Notes under the pieces: generated by a model | Database searches by the model: none | Told to the model about the DNA's origin: nothing | The model's input: only the letters and a program-made list of their open reading frames with translations | Program-made: the position numbers and the translations under genes | Origin: Bacteroidota bacterium | Lineage (GTDB): Bacteria > Bacteroidota > Ignavibacteria > UBA10030 > UBA6906 | Length of the DNA stretch: 64,000 nucleotides | Direction of reading: 5' to 3' | NCBI GenBank assembly: GCA_019637975.1 | Contig: JAHBUR010000009.1 | Coordinates: 62,001 to 126,000, forward strand | Shown here: positions 1 through 7,783 of the stretch, piece after piece | How the letters are laid out: the number at the start of each line of letters is the position of its first letter | Position numbering within the stretch: position 1 is the first letter of the stretch

Positions 1-1239
1 ATCCGTTACAGTCACATCCGAGAAGAACGGAACCACGATTTCCTCCGCCTCTCCTGTATAAACCCGTCGCATGCCGCCGGAAACCGGGCTCGGTTCCATT
101 CTGGATTTGATTCCGAGGAACTTCCTCATTTCACTTTTTTCCGACAGGCCGAATGTCAACGGAAGCATTGTTGCAGCATTGCTTCCCGCATTGATTACCG
201 CCCGGTCGGCTTCCTGAACGACATGGCGAAGCGCTTTCGCATCAGCGTTCACACATTCAATCATTGCCTTGAGGAAATGGTACGTCGCCTCCACCCTGAC
301 TTTGTAGGGCTTCAACATATGCGTTTCAATCAGCATTGTTGGGCGGTTATGCAGAGCGCCGTAGCCTGTGGAAAACCGTGGCGGAGCGGCACCCGCCGTC
401 AGGCCTTTGCTTAGATCATTATCCTCGCGGGGGAACACGTAATAGAAAATCTTGTGCCCGGCAGCTTCGACCTTCGGCAGCGATTCGGGAAGGAGTTTCT
501 GGTTAATCCATTGCGCCACGCTCGGGTCGATATTTTGCGCCGTTTCAATCGCGTACGTGATGTCGTACTGACAATCAATGCCGTCCGTTACGTGACAATC
601 AACATACAAATCGGGGAGCCAGGCAGAGAACAGCCGGAGCATGGCCCGCATTTCAGGCGTGTCGGCCTTCAGATAGTCGCGGTTAAGATTGAGATTCTGT
701 GCATTGACACGCCATCCCATTTCCTCCGGTCCGTTCTGATTGATGCGATTGTACGGGCCCGAACGTTCATGGGCATCGACACTGAATATGGGCACGAAGA
801 GAAGAATCGTATTGTCAAGCAGGCTTCCATACTTCTTGGTAATGGCAATGTCACGCATCAACATCAGGCTCGCGTCTTTGCCGTCAATCTCGCCCGAGTG
901 AATGCCGCTTTGAATGAGAATGATCGCCTTGCCGCTCGCCCGCGCTTTGGCAGGATCGAAAATCTTTCCCTTGGAAAGGACAACAAGAGGCAGTTCCCTC
1001 CCTTGCGGGCTTTTTCCGAACGACGTGTACTTCACCCACGGTGAAGCCGATGCAAGACGTTTGCAGTACTCAATCGTCTCGGCATAGGGCGGAGTTCGTT
1101 TGCCGCCGCTTTTCTCGAAGTAGGTCTCCCATGCGTCCGTACCGGCTGATTGCGCGAACGCTTCGCCTGACATCAGAATACAGATCCCTGCGACAAGCAG
1201 TCCAATCCGGAATCCGAAATTCACAATCCGTAATTCCAT
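1..1239 (-). CDS. M14-family zinc carboxypeptidase, C-terminus cut by window edge
   Basis: Secreted metallopeptidase; 413 codons are visible and the reading frame is still open at base 1. An N-terminal hydrophobic signal ending in AFAQ (about residues 13-30) predicts export. Zinc ligands follow the M14 pattern: HSGE at residues 114-117 and DCH with His216. The substrate-binding NLNRD lies at 184-188 and the catalytic Glu305 sits in IETH. The ATG at 1239 overlaps the TGA of the upstream 66-residue gene (TGATG) and has an AAGGAG ribosome site just before it, so the two are translationally coupled. Family is secure; peptide substrate is unknown. Confidence 0.9.
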   Translation of the reverse strand, partial: MELRIVNFGFRIGLLVAGICILMSGEAFAQSAGTDAWETYFEKSGGKRTPPYAETIEYCKRLASASPWVKYTSFGKSPQGRELPLVVLSKGKIFDPAKARASGKAIILIQSGIHSGEIDGKDASLMLMRDIAITKKYGSLLDNTILLFVPIFSVDAHERSGPYNRINQNGPEEMGWRVNAQNLNLNRDYLKADTPEMRAMLRLFSAWLPDLYVDCHVTDGIDCQYDITYAIETAQNIDPSVAQWINQKLLPESLPKVEAAGHKIFYYVFPREDNDLSKGLTAGAAPPRFSTGYGALHNRPTMLIETHMLKPYKVRVEATYHFLKAMIECVNADAKALRHVVQEADRAVINAGSNAATMLPLTFGLSEKSEMRKFLGIKSRMEPSPVSGGMRRVYTGEAEEIVVPFFSDVTVTD

Positions 1240-1439
1240 CAATCTCCTTCGTGTTTGTAGAAATAGTGAGAATCTTCAACCACTTCGTACGTCAATCCCC
1301 TGCGTTCGCATGCGCGAATAGCCTCTTCAAGTCGCAGAAATTGCGTTCGCCCGATATACCAGTGTTCTCCTCCCCGCCAACTCACAATCTTGACAGGAGA
1401 AGTCCGCGGATCGTCACACCGAGTTGAAGCGTTGTCCAT
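1239..1439 (-). CDS. Small conserved-looking protein (66 aa), coupled to M14 peptidase
   Basis: Not recognised as a known family. It has no signal peptide or membrane segment, and its middle is rich in aromatic and charged residues (WRGGEHWYIGR, then HYFYKH near the C-terminus). A GAGGTAAAG ribosome site precedes the ATG, and its stop codon overlaps the start of the M14 peptidase gene by one base, which argues that it is translated. A strong terminator hairpin lies only about 15 bases upstream of the ATG, leaving no room for a separate promoter. Its function cannot be inferred beyond co-expression with the peptidase. Confidence 0.65.
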   Translation of the reverse strand: MDNASTRCDDPRTSPVKIVSWRGGEHWYIGRTQFLRLEEAIRACERRGLTYEVVEDSHYFYKHEGD

Positions 1440-1452
1440 CTCTTTACCTCAA

Positions 1453-1490
1453 TAAAAAACGGGGCATGTCGAGAACTTCGATATGCCCCG
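1453..1490 (-). terminator. Intrinsic terminator after TonB receptor gene
   Basis: On the minus strand CGGGGCATATCGA pairs with a near-complementary arm ending ATGCCCCG and is followed by TTTTTTATT. It lies about 20 bases past the TonB receptor stop and directly in front of the ribosome site of the 66-residue gene. Confidence 0.85.
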
Positions 1491-1510
1491 TGAAACAAAC
1501 GCCCGAAGGG

Positions 1511-4030
1511 TTAGAATGTAGCCGTGATTGTTCCGATCGCCTGCCGTCCGATAATGGAACCGCCAAACAGTTGGTAGACACGGTTATCGAACATGTTGCT
1601 TACGGTAATACCGACCCGGTAATTCTTTGAGAGCCGGTAGCCGACTGAACCGTTTACAATCGTGTACGCAGGAATTTTCCCTGAGAAAACACCGGCCGAC
1701 CAGGTAAACGGCTGCACGTTGCGCATCTGAATCGACATGTCGATGCCATCTGTACGTGTCCAGTTGAACGCCGCGGCGAACTTGTGTTTCGGCGCGTTCG
1801 GCAGAAGTATATCGCCCGCCTGTTGTTCCTTCACTTTGAAGTCATACCACGTCCAGTTGCCGCTGATCATGACTTCGTCGTCGATGTAATAGTTGACGCC
1901 GACTTCCACGCCGGTTTCATCGACTTTGCCTGCGTTGGTGTACGACACAACGCCCGCCCGCTCGCCGTTTTCAACTGTCGCAAGAAGCGGCCCGAGCTGC
2001 GCCGCAAGTTGATTGTATCCGGCGCGAAGCACTGCGAGATTTTGTCGCAACGGGTGGGCCGCAGGAAGTCCGAGCTGGTTGTACAGCGCATTCAAATCAT
2101 CAAGATTTTTGGGAACGTTCGTGCCGCCATCCATCAGACTGTACCGGGGATAATTCGCATTCACGCCGGGTAACAAGTCGGTAATGAAGTCCTCGGCGCG
2201 GTTGTAATATCCGTCAACCGTAACAAACACCTTCTTGTCGAAGAAGACACCTTTGTAGCCAATTTCAAACCCGTTGATTTTTTCGACTTTGAGATCTTTG
2301 TTGCCGAGCGCATAAACTCGTGTCGCCTGGTTAAAATTCCACGGCAGATTGGTGGGAAGGTTCAAAGGATCAACAAACTGAGCCGGGAGCGAAGCTTTTA
2401 CCGCAGCATAGTAGCCTTCGAGTCCGGCTTCGAGCGTTCTCGGACTTGTTGAAGGGGCTGCGGCGTCGACACGAAGGAAAAACTCCGAGTAGTTCGGAAC
2501 CTGGAATGCCTTGTTGAATGTACCGCGGAATGAATGATCGGGGGAAGGCGACCAAACGATGCCCGCTTTGGGCGAGAACTGACTCTCGTGAAGCGTACTG
2601 CGATCCCAGCGTGCAGCGCCCACGAACTTGATTCCCTCGACGGGCGTGTACTCAAGCTGCCCGAAAATGCCGCTTGTGTTATCATCCCGCTGTTGCAGCA
2701 TCAACGTTCCTCTGGTGTTCACATGATAATAGCGGTGTGAAGCACCGAGGACAACGCGCAAAGCGTCATCGAGCGCATCGAAATTGTACTGGATTTCGCC
2801 GTTGACAATGCCGGAACGTTCGGTAAGCGGAGCACCCGAGGCAAGTGAATATTGGGGCTCGACGCTCTTTCGCCCCTGCACCCACGCCATGACATTCAGG
2901 TTCGGGCTGCTGAAGTTGATTCGTCCCCAGGGTTTGTGGGCTTTCGTCACCTGTACACGGCCGATGCCTGTTATCAGCACCTCATTCTGCACCTCTGAAA
3001 ATCCCCCTTCAGCGGTCGCGACATTTTCATCCATAGTATAGTCAACACGCCCTGAGAAATAATGGGATGACACGTCCCCCGCATTCAGCCGCCGTGCTTC
3101 AGGTGCAAGCCCCGGATACTCGAACGGCCCCGGCCCAACCCGTGATCGCGTCCATGTGTCGCTTTGTACGCGGCCAACGTTTGCCTTGTAGCTCCAGTTT
3201 TCGTCAATAACGGCCGCCTGGCGGAAATCGCCGCGCAGGGTTCCCAATTCGCCCATTGAATAGCTGAGCTTCGAACCCGCTATATCCTTCGGGGCCGGAG
3301 TCGAAATGTTGATGACGCCATTGAATGCATTCGGCCCGTACAATGCAGAACCGGGGCCCCTGACAAGTTCCAGCCTGCCGATATCTTCAAGTGGAACCGG
3401 TAGGCTATACCATTCCTGCGATCCAAGAAATGCGACTGCCAAATCACGTCCATCCATCAAAACAAGTAAGCGGCGATTGAGGGAGCTGTTGAATCCCCTT
3501 GTGTTGATATTGAAATCCTGGACACCACTTTGGACGATATCCACGCCGGGCTCCCCCTCTAACAATCTGGGCAATTGGCCGGAACCTGCCTTCATTTCTA
3601 TTTCTTTTGGTGCAACAGTTGAAATAGCGGCGGGCGCTTCAACAATACGTTCCGCCTTGCGGGAGGCACCGAACACCGTCATTTCGGACATTTGTACCGA
3701 GGTTTCTGTTAATCGAATGTTGCGGGTAGCGGTTCCGCCTGCTGCGACCAGAACTCCCGAGATTTCCAGCGTTTCAAACCCGACGAGGCGTACCACGAGC
3801 GCGTACGTGCCGGGAACGAGATTGGTAATCTCATACTTGCCGTCGACGTCCGTTGCGGCTCCCGTGTTCGTTCCTTTCACCACAATATTCACAAACGGAA
3901 GCGGATCGCCGGTACGCTGATCCGTGACCCTTCCGTTGATCGTTCCGGTTTGGGCAAACGCTACGGCAGCAGTGCTTGCCACCAGCAGAAAGATGCCGCC
4001 AGCGACAAATAGTAGCTTTGCGAGCTTCAT
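1511..4030 (-). CDS. TonB-dependent outer-membrane receptor with carboxypeptidase-regulatory-like domain
   Basis: Outer-membrane beta-barrel that imports a ligand using TonB energy. The 839 residues comprise a signal peptide (1-26, ending VAFAQ), a carboxypeptidase-regulatory-like beta-sandwich (about 30-112), a plug domain (about 125-230, with the GPGSALYGPNAFNGVINI stretch typical of plugs) and a barrel ending in a terminal Phe (TITATF). An AGGAG ribosome site precedes the ATG. It is shorter than SusC-type receptors and no SusD partner is nearby. The neighbouring pectin-type genes suggest an oligosaccharide ligand, but vitamin or metal-chelate transport is also possible. Confidence 0.88.
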   Translation of the reverse strand: MKLAKLLFVAGGIFLLVASTAAVAFAQTGTINGRVTDQRTGDPLPFVNIVVKGTNTGAATDVDGKYEITNLVPGTYALVVRLVGFETLEISGVLVAAGGTATRNIRLTETSVQMSEMTVFGASRKAERIVEAPAAISTVAPKEIEMKAGSGQLPRLLEGEPGVDIVQSGVQDFNINTRGFNSSLNRRLLVLMDGRDLAVAFLGSQEWYSLPVPLEDIGRLELVRGPGSALYGPNAFNGVINISTPAPKDIAGSKLSYSMGELGTLRGDFRQAAVIDENWSYKANVGRVQSDTWTRSRVGPGPFEYPGLAPEARRLNAGDVSSHYFSGRVDYTMDENVATAEGGFSEVQNEVLITGIGRVQVTKAHKPWGRINFSSPNLNVMAWVQGRKSVEPQYSLASGAPLTERSGIVNGEIQYNFDALDDALRVVLGASHRYYHVNTRGTLMLQQRDDNTSGIFGQLEYTPVEGIKFVGAARWDRSTLHESQFSPKAGIVWSPSPDHSFRGTFNKAFQVPNYSEFFLRVDAAAPSTSPRTLEAGLEGYYAAVKASLPAQFVDPLNLPTNLPWNFNQATRVYALGNKDLKVEKINGFEIGYKGVFFDKKVFVTVDGYYNRAEDFITDLLPGVNANYPRYSLMDGGTNVPKNLDDLNALYNQLGLPAAHPLRQNLAVLRAGYNQLAAQLGPLLATVENGERAGVVSYTNAGKVDETGVEVGVNYYIDDEVMISGNWTWYDFKVKEQQAGDILLPNAPKHKFAAAFNWTRTDGIDMSIQMRNVQPFTWSAGVFSGKIPAYTIVNGSVGYRLSKNYRVGITVSNMFDNRVYQLFGGSIIGRQAIGTITATF

Positions 4031-4392
4031 AGGTACTCCTGAAGTATGTTGGGGATTGGTTAGATCCGTCTTTCGACGGATTATGCCTGCGGGAATGCGG
4101 GCATGAGATGCTGGGTTGAAGATACGTCAGTTGTGTATAATAATCAAACATCAAAGGGGAAATTGACACCTATCTGTTGGTTACGCGACAATCCCACCCC
4201 TCTATCCGCATTAAGCCGTTTTCCCTGACTGCCGGCACCGAGCCAAGGCGGCCGAGATGGTCAAACTTCATGATTTCCGCCAGAAAGAACCCTTCCGAAA
4301 GTCCGAGGGGAAGGTCCCGGCTGCCTCTCACCCGCTGAGTTTCCGGGACAGGCCGGGCATGTACCTCCTTCGGACGGTCCGCTCCGCGGTAG
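4031..4392 (-). other. 362-bp non-coding, highly structured region before TonB receptor gene
   Basis: No convincing gene. Read on the minus strand, the half nearer ThuA (4260-4380) is GC-rich and holds nested inverted repeats: GTCCCGG pairs with CCGGGAC around an inner CTCA/TGAG, then CCTTCC with GGAAGG. It also has a strong AAGGAGGT at 4370-4363 followed two bases later by an ATG that opens a 10-codon frame (4360-4328). The half nearer the receptor has an AT-rich patch (about 4130-4150) and two back-to-back hairpins (4064-4104). I could not match it to cobalamin, TPP, SAM or other riboswitch consensus sequences. Confidence 0.45.
4064..4104. repeat. Twin hairpin, REP-like element
   Basis: ATCCGTC and GACGGAT form a 7-bp perfect stem with a four-base loop. 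Next to it ATGCCTGC and GCGGGCAT form an 8-bp stem with one wobble and a six-base loop. Two adjacent compact hairpins in an intergenic region resemble dispersed REP-type elements, but only one copy is present here. It could instead be part of the receptor leader RNA. Confidence 0.45.
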
Positions 4393-5124
4393 TTATTCCT
4401 TGGAGACCCAATCAATGGCATTACGAACCAAGCGTCGATACGATGGATTCTCGAATGCGAATCTGTCGTGCCCGGGCTGCAGATAGACGATCTTCGATCT
4501 CACATACTTGTGAGCCCATCCGATATATTCTCCAGTTTCACAATTATCGGATGTTAACAACGGCGTAACCTCGCTCCGAACCGAGAAGTTGAGGTAGGTT
4601 TCGTCGTGTATGGAGAAATCCTGAACATCGCGTGTAACGGGGTGATTTCGATCCGGTATCTTCACCGTGAAATCCTGATCGTGTTTGTAGGTGGATGGTC
4701 CGTATTTCTTTCCTTCGTGCATGTAGGGTTGGTGATGGTATTTCCCCCCGATAATCTTCTCGTACTCATCCCACTCCTGATGTGACACGAGGGCATGATG
4801 CAGAAATACGCAGCCGACACCCGCTTTGAAAAGCCCCAGAAATGCTTCCTTTTCCGGCTGCGAGATCGGTTGGTACGTGTCAAAAAAGACCACCGCGGCA
4901 TAGCGTGAATCAAAACCGACTTCTGCAAAGCGCGCAAACGCCGCGGGCTTTGAAATCGTGTCATGCTCAATGCCGCTGAACATTTCGAAGAACGCCTCCT
5001 TTTCAAAATCCTTCCCTCCCGTCACGATAAGCACACGCTTCGGTTGTGCATACAGGTCAAACAGCGCCACGCATAACGCAACCAGCAATATGTTGATGTG
5101 CCGGAATAGAACAATCGTCCTCAT
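4393..5124 (-). CDS. ThuA-domain protein, exported
   Basis: ThuA-like flavodoxin/glutamine-amidotransferase-fold protein of 243 residues. A signal peptide (1-26, ending LYAQ) places it outside the cytoplasm. The ThuA domain (28-243) shows the start KRVLIVTGG, the VGCVFLHHAL core, HPVTRDV and the closing YLQPGHD motif. In other bacteria ThuA-like proteins accompany carbohydrate-utilisation genes, with trehalose or sugar isomer turnover proposed; the reaction is not established. It follows the esterase by about 20 bases and probably belongs to the cupin-pectate lyase-esterase transcript. Confidence 0.85.
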   Translation of the reverse strand: MRTIVLFRHINILLVALCVALFDLYAQPKRVLIVTGGKDFEKEAFFEMFSGIEHDTISKPAAFARFAEVGFDSRYAAVVFFDTYQPISQPEKEAFLGLFKAGVGCVFLHHALVSHQEWDEYEKIIGGKYHHQPYMHEGKKYGPSTYKHDQDFTVKIPDRNHPVTRDVQDFSIHDETYLNFSVRSEVTPLLTSDNCETGEYIGWAHKYVRSKIVYLQPGHDRFAFENPSYRRLVRNAIDWVSKE

Positions 5125-5145
5125 AATACACTCTCTTTTCTGAGC

Positions 5146-6114
5146 CTACTTTTTCAAGATAGCATTAAGAAATGAAACAGCCCGCTCGGCCGTCTCTTCA
5201 AACCACGGGTGAAACATCCAGAACGAATGGGGCGTGCCGGGGATTGTATGAACTTCGGAGTAGATGCCGAACCCGTTCAGCCTCTCAATCATCTCATCCC
5301 GTCCTGCGTGAAACCGGGCGACGGAACTGTTGAGAAACAAAACCGGCGGAGTATTGTGCGAAACATGATTCAGCGGGGAAGCCTCACGCCACAGTTCCGG
5401 CTTCTCCCTGTAGGTCGCCCCGAAAAATAGCGCCCCGGCGGAAGGTTGGGCCGAACCGGTATCCTTTCCGCTTTCGGCGGGATGCGTGAAGTCGAGTATC
5501 CCGTCAACATCGACAATCGCCTGAACAGAAGTCGGAACGCCCGGATTGCTCCCTTCGCCGTCGAACTCAAGAACATCTCCCGTTGTACCTAACAATGCCG
5601 CGAGGGTACCGCCGGCCGAATTTCCGTACAAGAAAATTTTGGCGGGATCGATATTCTGCGCCGACGCATTCACTCTCAGCCAGCGAATTGCCGCTTTAAG
5701 ATCGTGAACCGCGGCGGGATACTGCGCTTCTGTTGAGAGTCGGTATTCAACCGGAACAGCAGCAAAACCCCGCATTGCGAAATAGCCCGCCATGGCATGT
5801 TCCATCTCTTTGTTTCCCGAACGCCAGCCGCCTCCGTGAATCATCAGCACAACCGGGTGAACGACGTCATCGTCCGGCCGGAAGATGTCAAGATGCAGCC
5901 GGCGGTTGCCGTATGAAGCATAGATGATGTTTTCATCAACTCGAACCCCGTCTTGTCCACGAAACTCAACCGGAGTAATGTGAGGATATTCTTCTCTCAA
6001 CTTCATCCACGTTGAGTAGATTGTGTAGGATGTGTCGCGGGGAGTTTCAGTCTGTGCCGCGAGGGGCACTGCAGCAAACAACAAAAGAACAGGAACTCTA
6101 CTCAACCGATTCAC
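5146..6114 (-). CDS. Secreted alpha/beta-hydrolase, esterase/lipase type
   Basis: Exported serine esterase of 322 residues. I choose the GTG at 6114 because it overlaps the TGA of the pectate lyase gene in a GTGA junction and gives a compact signal peptide ending PLAAQ. An upstream in-frame start at 6141 would put nine extra residues before it. The oxyanion motif HGGGW is at about 93-97 and the nucleophile elbow GNSAGG places the serine near 166. The likely acid is in the GRDEM region and the base His in TPHSFW. Next to a pectate lyase, a role in removing acetyl or other ester groups from pectin is plausible but inferred. Confidence 0.82.
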   Translation of the reverse strand: MNRLSRVPVLLLFAAVPLAAQTETPRDTSYTIYSTWMKLREEYPHITPVEFRGQDGVRVDENIIYASYGNRRLHLDIFRPDDDVVHPVVLMIHGGGWRSGNKEMEHAMAGYFAMRGFAAVPVEYRLSTEAQYPAAVHDLKAAIRWLRVNASAQNIDPAKIFLYGNSAGGTLAALLGTTGDVLEFDGEGSNPGVPTSVQAIVDVDGILDFTHPAESGKDTGSAQPSAGALFFGATYREKPELWREASPLNHVSHNTPPVLFLNSSVARFHAGRDEMIERLNGFGIYSEVHTIPGTPHSFWMFHPWFEETAERAVSFLNAILKK

Positions 6115-7277
6115 TTGGTTTCGCTCGCCCGTTTGAACCATTCCGGAAACCTGTCGAGAACTTTCTGCGGCTCGTGGGTGTACCAGGCGTAGCCGACTCT
6201 TCTCTCACGCTCGACCTCGGCAAGAGAATAGACCGGCTTGCCGTCTCTGTTGCAGAAAAGAGGCCTGTGTGTGTTCAATTCAGAGAACCGTGGCCAAATC
6301 GGCGGGGCGGACGAATCGGCAACGGCAATGCGGTCGTCGCTTGACTTCCGATAGATGAACTCAGTTGCGGGGGCGGACACGGTTTGAACACGTAATCCGT
6401 GGATCACGGATTTCCTGAACCATTCGACGGCGCTTTGCACGGCCGCTGTTACAGCAGGGCCCGGCTCTGTGAGCTTCATGAGAAACAAGATGATCTCGGC
6501 GCTTTCCTGATTACAGATGGCTGCCGGCTCGAACGACCGGGCAGCTTGAGGCCGGAAATCAACATCATCATGCTGCTGACACCACACCGACTTCACGCCA
6601 TCTTCTTCAATCTGGCATTTCAGAATACAGTCGATGCCCTTCCCGAATGCGTTACGAACTCTGCTGCGCCGAACCTCGTCAACGAAAGCATACTCCGGCT
6701 CATGATTGACAATCTCTCGCAACAGATTCATCACGCCAATCATCGCGCCGTCGTTGAAGGTGATGTACTTCCTGTAGCCCCGTGTGTCGGGGTGGAATTG
6801 CGGCCAGCCGCCGTTGTCATATTGAGCCGTGAGGATGAAATCAATCCCGCGCAGGCAACCATCCTTGTACCGGTCATTTTGGGTCAGTGAGAACACCTTC
6901 GCCAGGTACTCAACCTGCGTGTAGGTGGCCCCGTTGTCAAATGTCGTATTGGTTTCGTTTCTCGACTTCTCAACAGCTTCTCTCTGCTCATCCGTGAGAA
7001 TTGCCCGCATGTCGTAGTTCTTCGGCCAGCCGCCGTTAGATTTCTGGAAGAGAAGAACATTGTCCGCTATTTTCGCTATCTCGGACGATAGGTATCGGGG
7101 TTTGTCGGGCAGAGGTGTGATGATCTTGTCATCATCATTGATGTCGTACCACTGATGGGAAGTTTCCCAGAAGCGGCTGAGATCGGCGGCATCATTTCGC
7201 TGTTGCGCCGTCGAGCAACTTGACAGCACGAGCAGCAAGAATAGAAGCATCAGTATATCGTATTTACTTCCCTTCAT
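6111..7277 (-). CDS. Pectate lyase, PL10-like lipoprotein
   Basis: Polysaccharide lyase that cleaves polygalacturonate by beta-elimination. The 388-residue protein begins with a lipoprotein signal (LLVLSSCS, Cys near 21), so it is probably membrane-anchored. Family motifs include KSNGGWPKNYD, TTFDNGATYTQ, a second NGGWPQFHPDT and ITFNDGAMIG, matching the PelA/PL10 alpha-toroid fold. Its start overlaps the end of the cupin gene by 14 bases and its stop overlaps the esterase GTG, which indicates tight coupling. The family call is good; the fine substrate (pectate versus methylated pectin) is not resolved. Confidence 0.87.
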   Translation of the reverse strand: MKGSKYDILMLLFLLLVLSSCSTAQQRNDAADLSRFWETSHQWYDINDDDKIITPLPDKPRYLSSEIAKIADNVLLFQKSNGGWPKNYDMRAILTDEQREAVEKSRNETNTTFDNGATYTQVEYLAKVFSLTQNDRYKDGCLRGIDFILTAQYDNGGWPQFHPDTRGYRKYITFNDGAMIGVMNLLREIVNHEPEYAFVDEVRRSRVRNAFGKGIDCILKCQIEEDGVKSVWCQQHDDVDFRPQAARSFEPAAICNQESAEIILFLMKLTEPGPAVTAAVQSAVEWFRKSVIHGLRVQTVSAPATEFIYRKSSDDRIAVADSSAPPIWPRFSELNTHRPLFCNRDGKPVYSLAEVERERRVGYAWYTHEPQKVLDRFPEWFKRASETK

Positions 7278-7683
7278 ACTTCTTGATCACGAGATACTTC
7301 AATTCCGTGTCGCCTATATTCCGGATGCCGTGCTCGCTGTTTGACGGACAGTAGAAACTCGCATACGGCCCCGCAATTTTCGTTTTGCCGTCGAGATAGA
7401 ATTCAGCAGTTCCCTCCAACACAAAAAAGAACTCGTCTTCAGCATGTTTATGGGGAGGATGCGTTGCTTCATGCGGCTTAACCACACTCATCTTCAGCGT
7501 CCGTCCATCCAGAAACTTCTTGTCCGCAAACCAGTATTGATAACCGACTTTCGTCGACTCAACTTTTGCCGGATCGAAGATGTTGACGCAGTTGTTGATT
7601 GTGTAGGATTTTCCGGGTGGCGTTTGTGGTTCCGAGCGAAAAATGGCCACGACAACGATCAACACGACAATGAATATTTTCAT
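7264..7683 (-). CDS. Exported single-domain cupin
   Basis: Small cupin of 139 residues with an N-terminal hydrophobic segment (IVVLIVVVAIF) that is a signal or membrane anchor. The metal-binding motif reads HPPHKHAEDEFFFVLEG, with a second His in SEHGIRN. I prefer the ATG at 7683 over the one at 7689 because AAGG then has a six-base spacer. As first gene of the pectate lyase set it could act like KdgF, the cupin that processes unsaturated uronates, but KdgF is normally cytoplasmic, so this assignment is tentative. Confidence 0.8.
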   Translation of the reverse strand: MKIFIVVLIVVVAIFRSEPQTPPGKSYTINNCVNIFDPAKVESTKVGYQYWFADKKFLDGRTLKMSVVKPHEATHPPHKHAEDEFFFVLEGTAEFYLDGKTKIAGPYASFYCPSNSEHGIRNIGDTELKYLVIKKYEGK

Positions 7684-7783
7684 GATCATCCTTCGGGATA
7701 GTTTCTCAGTACCCTCAAGTTACCAAAGAGATGCACGGGAGACAATGCTTTTCCCTATTGCGGCAAGAAACGAGGAACGTGAA

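Noticed and set aside
454-1044. 196-codon plus-strand open frame
   Set aside because: Antisense to the M14 peptidase, which has all zinc and catalytic motifs in the opposite strand.
4170-4392. Cobalamin, TPP or RNase P/SRP RNA in the receptor leader
   Set aside because: Some local words (AGTCAGG, GAAAGTCCG) looked similar, but the conserved cores of these RNAs are incomplete.
4170-4421. 83-codon minus-strand frame in the region before the TonB receptor
   Set aside because: Overlaps the end of the ThuA gene, has no ribosome site at its start and matches no family I recognise. Kept only as a possible remnant.
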